A DNA stretch of 13,264 nucleotides. It comes from Pseudomonadota bacterium. Its GTDB lineage: Bacteria; Pseudomonadota; Gammaproteobacteria; Burkholderiales; Burkholderiaceae_C. How positions within the stretch are numbered: position 1 is the first letter of the stretch; every line of letters starts with the position of its first letter. The notes under the pieces are model-generated. The model saw only the letters and a list, made by a program, of their open reading frames with translations, made no database searches and was not told the origin of the DNA. Below, piece by piece: positions 7,548 to 13,264 of this stretch. The stretch lies in NCBI GenBank assembly GCA_023435325.1, contig JAEYRT010000258.1, forward strand, positions 1-13,264. Reading direction: 5' to 3'. The translations under genes and the position numbers were made by a program.

Positions 7548-8675
7548 ATGCAGCCAGAAAGCTGGATGAGCATGAGTCAGTCTGTCCGTGCGGCCTACGA
7601 GGCCGAACTTGCCGCGAAAGGTTTTACTGCCGATCCCGCGCAGTTGCGCGCTGTGGATGCGCTGCAGCGCTGTGCCGATGATTGGGCCGCTTACAAGTCC
7701 AAGCGCTCCAACGCGCTCAAGAAACTGTTCCAGAAACCGGAGATTCCACGTGGCGTCTACATGTACGGGGGCGTAGGGCGGGGCAAGAGTTTTCTGATGG
7801 ACTGCTTCTTCAATGCCGTGCCGATCAAACGCAAGGTGCGCCTGCACTTTCACGAGTTCATGCGTGAGGTGCACCGTGAGCTGCACCAGCTGCAAGGCAC
7901 GCAAAATCCGCTGGATGCGCTGGGTGCCAAGATTGCCAAGCGTTACAAGCTGATCTGCTTTGACGAGTTCCACGTGGCAGACATCACCGACGCCATGATC
8001 CTGTACCGCCTGCTGGTGGCGCTGTTCGATAATGGGGTGGGTTTTGTGACGACGTCCAACTTCACGCCGAATGGCTTGTATCCCGATGGCCTGCACCGCG
8101 ATCGCATCCTGCCTGCGATTGACTTGCTCAATGCCCGCATGGACGTGGTCAACGTGGATAACGGCACGGACTATCGCCGCCGCACGCTGGAACTGGTTCA
8201 GCTCTATCACTGCCCGCTGGGGCCGCAGGCCGATGCCTCCATGCAGACGGCATTTGAGCAGTTGGCCGATGTGCCCGATGAAAAACCGGTTTTCCAGATC
8301 GAGTCGCGAGAGATTCCTGCCGTACGCCGAGCGGGTGGGGTGATCTGGTTTGACTTCCGGGAGCTGTGTGGCGGCCCGCGTTCGCAAAACGACTATCTGG
8401 AGATAGCCTCGCAATTCCACACGGTGCTGTTGTCCAACGTGCCTTACATGCCAGTGAACATGGCCTCGCCCGCCCGCCGCTTCACCTGGCTGGTGGATGT
8501 GTTGTATGACCGGCGCGTCAAACTCATCATGTCGGCAGCCGTGGCGCCGGAGCAGTTGTACACCGAAGGCCCGCTGGCCCATGAGTTTCCGCGTACAGTG
8601 TCACGCTTGAATGAAATGCAATCCCAGGAGTTTTTGTCACTTGAACGTCGGGTGGTGGACACTGGATTGACCTGA
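7548..8675 (+). CDS. zapE: Cell division protein ZapE (AFG1-like ATPase)
   Basis: AFG1/ZapE-family P-loop ATPase; E. coli ZapE (YhcM) associates with the FtsZ ring at constriction, and mitochondrial AFG1 acts in protein quality control. About 375 residues. Walker A GGVGRGKS is at 74-81, Walker B LICFDE at 135-140 and a sensor-like TTSN at 168-171. The C-terminal segments WFDFRELCGGPRSQNDY and RFTWLVDVLYDRRVKLIMSA are characteristic. The start is uncertain. The frame is open back to a TTG at 7494, but that lies inside the terminator hairpin and would add an atypical N-terminus. The ATG at 7548 (weak GGATAG upstream) is taken, with ATGs at 7566 and 7572 as alternatives. The next gene begins one base after the stop, so the two are probably co-translated. 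Confidence 0.93.
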   Translation: MQPESWMSMSQSVRAAYEAELAAKGFTADPAQLRAVDALQRCADDWAAYKSKRSNALKKLFQKPEIPRGVYMYGGVGRGKSFLMDCFFNAVPIKRKVRLHFHEFMREVHRELHQLQGTQNPLDALGAKIAKRYKLICFDEFHVADITDAMILYRLLVALFDNGVGFVTTSNFTPNGLYPDGLHRDRILPAIDLLNARMDVVNVDNGTDYRRRTLELVQLYHCPLGPQADASMQTAFEQLADVPDEKPVFQIESREIPAVRRAGGVIWFDFRELCGGPRSQNDYLEIASQFHTVLLSNVPYMPVNMASPARRFTWLVDVLYDRRVKLIMSAAVAPEQLYTEGPLAHEFPRTVSRLNEMQSQEFLSLERRVVDTGLT

Positions 8676-8676
8676 T

Positions 8677-9459
8677 ATGAGTGCTATGACCTCTTCTTGC
8701 CTGCTGTGGCGTGTGTGTGGCGCGGTGGCGATTGCCGCTGTGTCCCTGACGACCCATGCACAAACAGATGCTGCGACGCAGCAAAACCTGCAAGCCGCCG
8801 AAATCCAGCAACGTGCGCAGGCGCGTGAACAGATGCGTCAGGAAATCGCCACGCAGCGCAAAGTCCTGGAAGCCCGCAAGGCCGATGCGGAAAAAGCCTG
8901 CTGGCAGCGTTTTGCCGTGGAAGACTGTTTGCGCAATGTGCGAAGCCAGGCCCGGGAGCAGGACAATGTGCTGCACGAGCGGGAGTTGAGAATCAACGCC
9001 GAAGAGCGCCAGGAAAAGGTGCAGGAACGCTTGCGTGCCATTGAGCGCAAGAAGGACGAAAAACAAATTCCTGCGCCTGTGCAGGCAAAGCCGCGCAATG
9101 CGGAATCAGCGGTGACGGAGCAGCCTGCCGGTGCGCCGGGCGTCGGTGCGCCGGGCGTCGCAGCGCCGGCCGCCACAGCGCCCAAGAGCGAGGCCGATGT
9201 GGCACGTGCTCAGGCAGCGCATGCTGCCAAGGCGCAGGAGCGTGCAGCAGCACAGGCCGAACGTGCGCAGAAGCAGCAGGCTGAAATGGCCGAACATGCG
9301 TTGAGCGAAGCGCAGCGCCGCGAAAAAGACAAAAAGAACATGCAGAAAAAGCAGCAAGAGGCAGAAAAGCGCCGAGCCAGCAAGGCCGACGAGATTGCCA
9401 ACCGCAAAGGTGCACCGCTGCCTTTGCCTGAAGGTTTGCCGCAACCCGCTAGCAACTAA
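8677..9459 (+). CDS. Exported coiled-coil protein of unknown function
   Basis: I do not recognise a named family. The 260 residues begin with a probable Sec signal peptide: hydrophobic at about 8-25, cleavage likely after THA at 28. The mature protein starts Gln/Ala-rich and then has a charged helical region (about 40-130, rich in Glu, Arg and Gln). This contains the cysteine pair C75/C84 in CWQRFAVEDC, which could form a periplasmic disulfide. An Ala/Pro/Gly linker at about 132-170 includes a tandem GAPGV repeat. A second charged Ala/Lys/Glu/Gln coiled-coil follows at about 172-240, then a Pro-rich tail. From memory, small exported proteins with a similar cysteine-framed segment occur in Comamonadaceae. 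It starts one base after zapE (TGATATG), suggesting translational coupling; an in-frame ATG at 8686 is possible. A link to the division septum is only inference from the neighbour. Confidence 0.8.
   Translation: MSAMTSSCLLWRVCGAVAIAAVSLTTHAQTDAATQQNLQAAEIQQRAQAREQMRQEIATQRKVLEARKADAEKACWQRFAVEDCLRNVRSQAREQDNVLHERELRINAEERQEKVQERLRAIERKKDEKQIPAPVQAKPRNAESAVTEQPAGAPGVGAPGVAAPAATAPKSEADVARAQAAHAAKAQERAAAQAERAQKQQAEMAEHALSEAQRREKDKKNMQKKQQEAEKRRASKADEIANRKGAPLPLPEGLPQPASN
9130..9159 (+). repeat. 15-bp tandem repeat in the linker of the exported protein
   Basis: Two perfect copies of GGTGCGCCGGGCGTC (9130-9144 and 9145-9159), encoding GAPGV twice, with a degraded third unit after it. The unit is a multiple of three, so copy-number change keeps the frame and only alters linker length. 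Confidence 0.9.
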
Positions 9460-9552
9460 AAAAGAGGAGCGGCTAGCGCTTTTGTATCAATGGTTTCAGG
9501 TATAAAAGTATTTGAAATCTTTATCTGACAAGCGTTGGCAGCTACTTTTTTA
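9458..9552 (+). repeat. Structured spacer with inverted ends, repeat-like, possible terminator
   Basis: The ends are an imperfect inverted repeat. AAAAAAG (9458-9464, starting in the stop codon of the preceding gene) pairs with CTTTTTT (9545-9551), and CGCTT (9477-9481) pairs with AAGCG (9530-9534), with further partial pairing between. Inside is a second stem, GGTTTCA (9492-9498) / TGAAATC (9513-9519), with one G-U pair. The T run at 9546-9551 could end transcription from zapE and the exported-protein gene. The sequence resembles an AGCGCTTGTCAGATAAGCGC-type intergenic element I remember from Comamonadaceae. Confidence 0.55.
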
Positions 9553-9562
9553 ATCCTTCACC

Positions 9563-11608
9563 ATGACTTTGCATGACCAGGTAGCAGCCGCTTTTGCACA
9601 GGATGGCTGGCTATCGCGTGCGGAGCCGCATTTCCGCCCACGCACGGGGCAAACGGCCATGGCCATGGCTGTGGCGCAAACGGTGGAGAAGGGCGGCATG
9701 CTGGTGGTGGAGGCTGGCACGGGTGTGGGCAAAACCTTTTCCTATCTGGTGCCCGCCTTGCTTAGTGGTCAGCGCGTGCTAATTTCCACCGCAACCAAGG
9801 CCTTGCAGGATCAGTTGTTTCTGCGCGATGTTCCGCGCCTCGTGCAAGCCTTGGGGCTGCCGCTGCGCATGGCTCGGCTCAAGGGGCGTTCCAGCTATTT
9901 GTGCCTGCATCGCCTGGGACAGGTGCACCAGAGCAAGGTGGCCCTGGATCCACAGGTGCTGCGTGCCCTGGCCCGCGTGCAGGCGTGGTCGCACGGTACC
10001 CGCACCGGCGATCTGGCGGAGCTGCCGGGTCTGGCAGAAAACTCCACCGTGGCGGCCATGGTCACATCCACCAAGGACAACTGCATCGGCAGCAGCTGCG
10101 CGCACTGGGAGCAATGCCATGTCAACACAGCGCGCGCCCAGGCGCTCGAAGCGGATGTCTGCGTGGTCAACCACCACCTGTTCTTTGCCGATATGGAAGT
10201 GCGGGATTCGGGCGTGGCGCAGCTGCTGCCCTCGGCCGGTGTGGTGGTGATTGACGAAGCGCATCAGCTCAATGAGACAGGGATTCAGTTTGCCGGTTGG
10301 GTGCTGGGCACACGGCAGCTGCAAGGCTTTATCAGGGACGTGCTGGCCGATGTGAACCTGCATGCGCGTGGCCTGGCGGACTGGATGCAGCTGCTGGGGC
10401 AGCTGGAACAATCCATCAACACCTGGCGTGCCATTGGCGGAGGCGTGGAGCCAGGCACGCGCTTGCGCTGGCTGGGAAAGGCACCCGAGCATTTGCCCGA
10501 AACCGTCTGGCGCAAGAGCCTGCACGGTGTGGGTCAATCTCTGCGTGCCGTGCTGATGGCCTTGGGGCAGGTGTCAGAAACAGCCAATGCCCTGGTGCCT
10601 TTGTATGAGCGAGGCACACGCTTGCTCACGCAGCTGGCCAGCTTTGCCCAACCTGTGCCTGACGATGCGGTGCGCTGGCTGGAGATCACCCGCCAGCACT
10701 TGCGCCTCATGGAGTCCCCTCTGAGCATTGCCCGCCTGATGCGTGAGCATCTTGGTCAAAGCGCAGAAATGGAAAACGAGACGCGTGCTGCGGCAGAGGA
10801 CGCAGCACCCCGCAAGGCATGGATTTTCACCTCAGCCACCCTTGGGGATGACGATGACTTGCGCTGGTTCACCGAAACCTGCGGCCTGCGCAATGCGCAG
10901 GTGCTCAAAGTTGACAGCCCTTTTGACTATGCACACCAGGCGGTGCTGTATGTGCCGCCGTCGTTCCCCGAGCCTGCCCAGCAAGCCGCACACAGCGCCG
11001 CCGTGGCGCAACTGGCAGGAGATGGCGCTGCAGCATTGGGCGGGCGTACCCTCGTGCTGACGACCACGCTCAAGGCGCTGGAGGCCATCGGCACGCAGCT
11101 GCAGCAGCGCTTTGGCATGTTTGAACCCATGGATGTGCTGGTTCAGGGGCAGGGGTCCAAGCATGTGCTGATGGAGCGCTTTCGCGCAGGCACGGTCAAC
11201 GGGCGCGGCTGCATTCTGGTGGCTTCCTCCACGTTCTGGGAGGGGGTGGACATTCCTGGTGATGCCTTGCAACTGGTGGTGATCGACAAGCTGCCTTTTC
11301 CGCCACCTGATGATCCACTGGTGGAAGCACGTTCACGTCAGCTGGAAGCGGTAGGCCGCAGCCCTTTTGCCGATTACATGTTGCCGGAGGCGGCCATGGC
11401 ACTGAAACAGGGCGCCGGCCGGCTGATCCGCCGTGAAACTGATACGGGAATCCTGGTGGTTGCCGACACGCGCTTGCGTACCAAAGCCTATGGCAAACGC
11501 CTGGTGCAGGCGTTGCCGCCCATGCACCGCATCGGCAGCGAGCAGCAATGGCAGGATGCGCTGACCCGGCTATCGCAAGGCATGCTGCCTGTTCCCAAAG
11601 CGCTGTAA
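9563..11608 (+). CDS. dinG: DinG/YoaA-type ATP-dependent DNA helicase with Fe-S cluster
   Basis: Superfamily 2 (XPD/Rad3-like) 5'-3' DNA helicase of the DinG/YoaA group, which acts in repair and in resolving unusual DNA structures. The 681 residues are full length. Walker A EAGTGVGKT is at 50-58 and motif Ia region STATKALQDQL at 75-85. The iron-sulfur cluster cysteines are C114, C174, C179 and C185; the last three have the 5- and 6-residue steps I recall for E. coli DinG. Walker B DEAH is at 231-234, SATL at 424-427, motif V WEGVDIPG at 559-566 and motif VI QGAGRLIRR at 616-624. No exonuclease domain is fused. YoaA is the alternative name; length and a short N-terminus cannot settle which. 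The ATG at 9563 has no Shine-Dalgarno but fits the family start. It follows a repeat-like spacer and probably has its own promoter. Confidence 0.93.
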   Translation: MTLHDQVAAAFAQDGWLSRAEPHFRPRTGQTAMAMAVAQTVEKGGMLVVEAGTGVGKTFSYLVPALLSGQRVLISTATKALQDQLFLRDVPRLVQALGLPLRMARLKGRSSYLCLHRLGQVHQSKVALDPQVLRALARVQAWSHGTRTGDLAELPGLAENSTVAAMVTSTKDNCIGSSCAHWEQCHVNTARAQALEADVCVVNHHLFFADMEVRDSGVAQLLPSAGVVVIDEAHQLNETGIQFAGWVLGTRQLQGFIRDVLADVNLHARGLADWMQLLGQLEQSINTWRAIGGGVEPGTRLRWLGKAPEHLPETVWRKSLHGVGQSLRAVLMALGQVSETANALVPLYERGTRLLTQLASFAQPVPDDAVRWLEITRQHLRLMESPLSIARLMREHLGQSAEMENETRAAAEDAAPRKAWIFTSATLGDDDDLRWFTETCGLRNAQVLKVDSPFDYAHQAVLYVPPSFPEPAQQAAHSAAVAQLAGDGAAALGGRTLVLTTTLKALEAIGTQLQQRFGMFEPMDVLVQGQGSKHVLMERFRAGTVNGRGCILVASSTFWEGVDIPGDALQLVVIDKLPFPPPDDPLVEARSRQLEAVGRSPFADYMLPEAAMALKQGAGRLIRRETDTGILVVADTRLRTKAYGKRLVQALPPMHRIGSEQQWQDALTRLSQGMLPVPKAL

Positions 11609-11652
11609 AGGCAAGTGTCCATGGACGGAACGACAGAGTGTCCAGGACTGCG

Positions 11653-11704
11653 TATCAATTTGACTCACAAGATCTAAGACGATAGTGCTGAAAAGCGCTG
11701 TTTT
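11653..11704 (+). repeat. Possible degraded intergenic repeat after dinG
   Basis: TATCAATTT (11653-11661), then GATAGTGCTG and a GAAAA/TTTTC hairpin around AGCGCT (about 11690-11704). The TATCAATTT word also occurs after lpdA (7457-7465), and TATCAAT lies in the spacer before dinG (9485-9491), each time near an AGCGCT- or GCTTGGCG-type stem. Weak evidence, based on short matches. Confidence 0.35.
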
Positions 11705-11710
11705 CCGCAC

Positions 11711-11740
11711 AAAAAAATACCCGCTAGTTAGCGGGTATTT
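11711..11740 (-). terminator. Intrinsic terminator for tRNA-Val/bamD, convergent with dinG
   Basis: A perfect 12-bp inverted repeat, AAATACCCGCTA (11715-11726) / TAGCGGGTATTT (11729-11740), with GT in the centre. Read on the minus strand it is followed by seven T (complement of the A run 11711-11717), which makes it a strong terminator for the tRNA transcript. On the plus strand it has only three T and may stop dinG transcription less well. Confidence 0.88.
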
Positions 11741-11771
11741 CGTTGCAAGCCTTGGTGCGCTTGCGCAATCT

Positions 11772-11848
11772 TGGTAGGCGCGATTGGATTCGAACCAACG
11801 ACCCCCACCATGTCAAGGTGGTGCTCTAACCAACTGAGCTACGCGCCT
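11772..11848 (-). tRNA. tRNA-Val (anticodon GAC)
   Basis: A complete 77-base cloverleaf including an encoded CCA. The acceptor stem AGGCGCG/CGCGCCT is perfect and is followed by ACCA. D stem is GCTC/GAGC. The anticodon arm is CCACC-TTGACAT-GGTGG, so the anticodon is GAC, reading valine codons GUC and GUU. The T arm is GTTGG-TTCGAAT-CCAAT with a 5-base variable loop. It lies 62 bases downstream of bamD on the same strand and is followed by a strong terminator. Confidence 0.97.
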
Positions 11849-11867
11849 GTGTTTGTTCGAAGCACGA

Positions 11868-11895
11868 ACTATAGCAGGATTTCTAGGCCCTCAAA
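11868..11895 (-). promoter_or_regulatory. Candidate promoter for tRNA-Val
   Basis: On the minus strand, TATAGT (11873-11868) can serve as a -10, with TTTGAG (11895-11890, spacer 16) or TTGAGG (11894-11889, spacer 15) as a -35. Initiation would fall about 10-15 bases before the tRNA. The -10 is good and the -35 mediocre, so transcription from bamD may also contribute. Confidence 0.4.
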
Positions 11896-11910
11896 GGAAG
11901 TTCGCGCTTT

Positions 11911-12735
11911 TCACCAAATTTTCCACCAGGGGTCTTTTTTGGCCGGAGCGACAGTGGTGTCTGCTGTGTCTGCGAAATTGGCATCACGCACGCGCTTGGC
12001 GTCGTCACGCAGATCCGTCATGCCCAGCTTGTCGTAGGAATTGATCAGGATATCCAGGGCTTCCTGGCTGGCTGGCACGCCCTGGTATTCCGCAAGCGCC
12101 GTCTGCGCACGCGCGATGGCCGCAACATAGGCGCCGCGCTTGTAGTAGTAGCGGGCCACATGCACTTCATATTGCGCCAGCGAGTTGACGATATACGTCA
12201 TGCGCTGGCGTGCATCGGGCGTATAGCGCGATGCGGGGAAACGCGTCACCAATTCATTGAAAGACTCGTAGGAGTCTTTGGCAGCCTTCTGGTCACGCTC
12301 CGAAAGATCCTGGCGTGACAGCCAGGCAAACATGCCCAGGTTGTCGTTGAAGTTCACCAAGCCTTTGAGATACAGGGCGTAATCCAGCGCAGGGCTGGCA
12401 GGGTGCAGTCGCATGAAGCGGTCCAGCGTGGCATGGGCTTGCTCTTTTTCACCTGCCTTGTACTGGGCATAGGCCTTTTCAAGCTGTGCCTGCTGGGCCA
12501 AGGGCGTGCCTGCGGCGCGACCTTCAAGCTTTTCAAACAGTGGAACCGCCCTGTCAAAGCCGCCAGCCTGTACTTCGTCACGTGCTTCGGTGTAGATACG
12601 CTCAGGTGTCCAGTTGGCAGTAGGGTCTTCTTTGGTGGACGAGCACCCGGCCAATACAGCCGCTGCACAGAGAACAGCAAGAACAGGACGTGAAATACGC
12701 GGCATGGCGAACAGCTTTCGGACAGAGGTTGTCAT
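11911..12735 (-). CDS. bamD: Outer membrane assembly lipoprotein BamD (ComL)
   Basis: Essential lipoprotein of the BAM complex, which inserts beta-barrel proteins into the outer membrane; it is anchored to the inner leaflet and binds BamA. About 274 residues (the E. coli protein is 245). The N-terminal lipoprotein signal has a hydrophobic stretch and the lipobox LAGC, with lipidated C31. TPR-type helical repeats fill the rest, for example PERIYTEARDEVQAGGFDRA, and FPASRYTPDARQRM and YYYKRGAYVAA are typical of BamD. The start at 12735 is chosen because GGAA lies five bases before it. An ATG at 12705 would give a more standard 20-residue signal (264 aa) but lacks a Shine-Dalgarno, and a GTG at 12765 is also in frame. 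It is divergent from dnaE and followed by tRNA-Val with no terminator between. Confidence 0.95.
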   Translation of the reverse strand: MTTSVRKLFAMPRISRPVLAVLCAAAVLAGCSSTKEDPTANWTPERIYTEARDEVQAGGFDRAVPLFEKLEGRAAGTPLAQQAQLEKAYAQYKAGEKEQAHATLDRFMRLHPASPALDYALYLKGLVNFNDNLGMFAWLSRQDLSERDQKAAKDSYESFNELVTRFPASRYTPDARQRMTYIVNSLAQYEVHVARYYYKRGAYVAAIARAQTALAEYQGVPASQEALDILINSYDKLGMTDLRDDAKRVRDANFADTADTTVAPAKKDPWWKIW

Positions 12736-12750
12736 AAGTTCCAGTGAAAC

Positions 12751-12777
12751 GACAGCCTCGGGCACGCCGCGGCTGTC
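12751..12777 (-). promoter_or_regulatory. Hairpin in the bamD 5' leader
   Basis: Perfect 7-bp inverted repeat GACAGCC (12751-12757) / GGCTGTC (12771-12777) with a 13-base GC-rich loop. It ends about 15 bases before the preferred bamD start, next to its ribosome-binding site. It could influence translation or be incidental. Confidence 0.4.
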
Positions 12778-12792
12778 TGCAATGCGTGCTGC

Positions 12793-12823
12793 ATTGTATA
12801 GGGCGAATTCTGGTGCTTAGCAA
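12793..12823 (-). promoter_or_regulatory. Candidate sigma-70 promoter for bamD
   Basis: On the minus strand, TATACAAT (12800-12793) resembles a -10, with TTGCTA (12823-12818) as a possible -35. The spacer is 17 bases if TATACA is the -10 or 19 if TACAAT is. The -10 overlaps one arm of an inverted repeat CAATGC (12780-12785) / GCATTG (12791-12796), which could be an operator. Confidence 0.5.
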
Positions 12824-12889
12824 GCCTGGGGCGGCCCCTTAAAACTGCGGGCATGCAAAGAACTGACGGCGATCGGGGCACCGTCTTTC

Positions 12890-12895
12890 TACAAT
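12890..12895 (+). promoter_or_regulatory. Candidate -10 element of dnaE
   Basis: TACAAT lies only eight bases before the dnaE ATG, so initiation would fall at or within about two bases of the start codon. No Shine-Dalgarno lies between them. No good -35 is visible (CTGACG at 12863-12868 is 21 bases away). This fits a leaderless message but is not proof. Confidence 0.45.
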
Positions 12896-12903
12896 GCCGC
12901 ACT

Positions 12904-13264
12904 ATGTTTGTTCACTTGCGCTTGCACACCGAGTTTTCCGTCATTGATGGAACTTGCCGAATCAATGACGTCGTCAGCGCGGCTGCCGCTGACGGTCAGC
13001 CTGCTTTGGCCATTACCGACCTGAACAATATGTTCGGCAGCTTGAAGTTCTATAAGGCTGGCCGTGGCAAGGGCGTGAAGCCCATTTTGGGGGCAGAACT
13101 CAATATGGAAGCCTGGGGCTCCGGCCCCACCAGCCGCATTCTGGTGCTGGTGCAAAACGAGCGCGGCTATCACAACCTGTCAGAAATTCTGGCGCGTGGC
13201 TGGACGGGCAATGTATCCAAGGTCCAGGCGCAGCCGTTTTACCAGTGGGAATGGCTCAAGGAAC
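12904..13264 (+). CDS. dnaE: DNA polymerase III alpha subunit, 5' part only
   Basis: N-terminal 120 residues of the replicative polymerase catalytic subunit; the gene runs off the window. The visible part is the PHP domain. It begins FVHLRLHTEFSVIDG, closely matching the HLRVHSDYSMIDG start of E. coli DnaE, then PALAITDLNNMFGSLKFY and GVKPILGAELN, followed by ILVLVQNERGYHNLSEI. The polymerase active site is outside the window. The start at 12904 is the only ATG giving the family N-terminus, and it has no Shine-Dalgarno. The gene is divergent from bamD, with 168 bases between the two starts. Confidence 0.96.
   Translation, partial: MFVHLRLHTEFSVIDGTCRINDVVSAAAADGQPALAITDLNNMFGSLKFYKAGRGKGVKPILGAELNMEAWGSGPTSRILVLVQNERGYHNLSEILARGWTGNVSKVQAQPFYQWEWLKE

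Noticed and set aside
7464..8582. 372-codon open frame antisense to zapE
   Set aside because: Complementary register to zapE, which has clear Walker motifs; the antisense reading has none.
8527..9444. Minus-strand open frames (8527-9066, 9106-9444) opposite the exported-protein gene
   Set aside because: Hydrophobic Leu/Phe-rich readings are what the complement of a Glu/Lys/Gln-rich coiled-coil gives; no start-site support.
11772..11848. tRNA-Val as an integration site for a mobile element
   Set aside because: No integrase, no duplicated tRNA 3' end and no foreign-looking segment is visible nearby.
11771..12037. 88-codon open frame beginning MVGAIGFEPTTPTM
   Set aside because: Its first part is the antisense of tRNA-Val. 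GAIGFEPTTPT-type peptides are a well-known annotation artefact from tRNA complements.
1..13264. CRISPR array, insertion sequence, phage, toxin-antitoxin or defence system
   Set aside because: No regularly spaced repeats, transposase, integrase or recognisable defence gene was found. Apart from the edge region all sizeable genes are conserved housekeeping types plus one small exported protein.

Overview
The window looks like ordinary chromosome from a betaproteobacterium of the order Burkholderiales, most likely family Comamonadaceae (Comamonas-like). The evidence is the gene order sucA-odhB-lpdA-zapE-(small exported protein)-dinG, the moderately high GC with G/C-rich third codon positions, and spacer sequences that resemble intergenic repeats I remember from this family. 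The genus is inferred from protein and spacer style; no search was run.

Layout, left to right. Positions 1-385 hold no gene I can name, only two weak and mutually exclusive open stretches. An AI-2E/PerM-type membrane transporter follows on the minus strand (386-1435). A 326-base divergent spacer (1436-1761) contains a nested palindrome upstream of the TCA-cycle genes. On the plus strand come sucA (E1), odhB (E2) and lpdA (E3), which together form the complete 2-oxoglutarate dehydrogenase complex. The three genes are separated by spacers with strong hairpins, one of which has the form of a classical terminator inside the cluster. After a further terminator-like hairpin come zapE (division-associated ATPase) and, one base later, a small exported coiled-coil protein of unknown function. 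A structured repeat-like spacer leads to dinG/yoaA (iron-sulfur XPD-type helicase).

The right end is housekeeping. On the minus strand are bamD (outer-membrane assembly lipoprotein) and tRNA-Val(GAC), both ending at a good terminator (11711-11740). On the plus strand, divergent from bamD, is the 5' end of dnaE (DNA polymerase III alpha), which runs off the window.

Functionally, the three ODH genes supply all subunits that convert 2-oxoglutarate to succinyl-CoA. The hairpins between them could set subunit ratios or mRNA segment stability. The other genes belong to cell division, DNA repair, translation, envelope assembly and replication. I saw no mobile element, CRISPR array, phage gene, toxin-antitoxin pair or defence island. 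The points most worth checking are regulatory: the sucA upstream palindrome, the hairpins inside the ODH cluster, a dispersed repeat in three spacers, a possible leaderless dnaE start, and the unnamed exported protein coupled to zapE.
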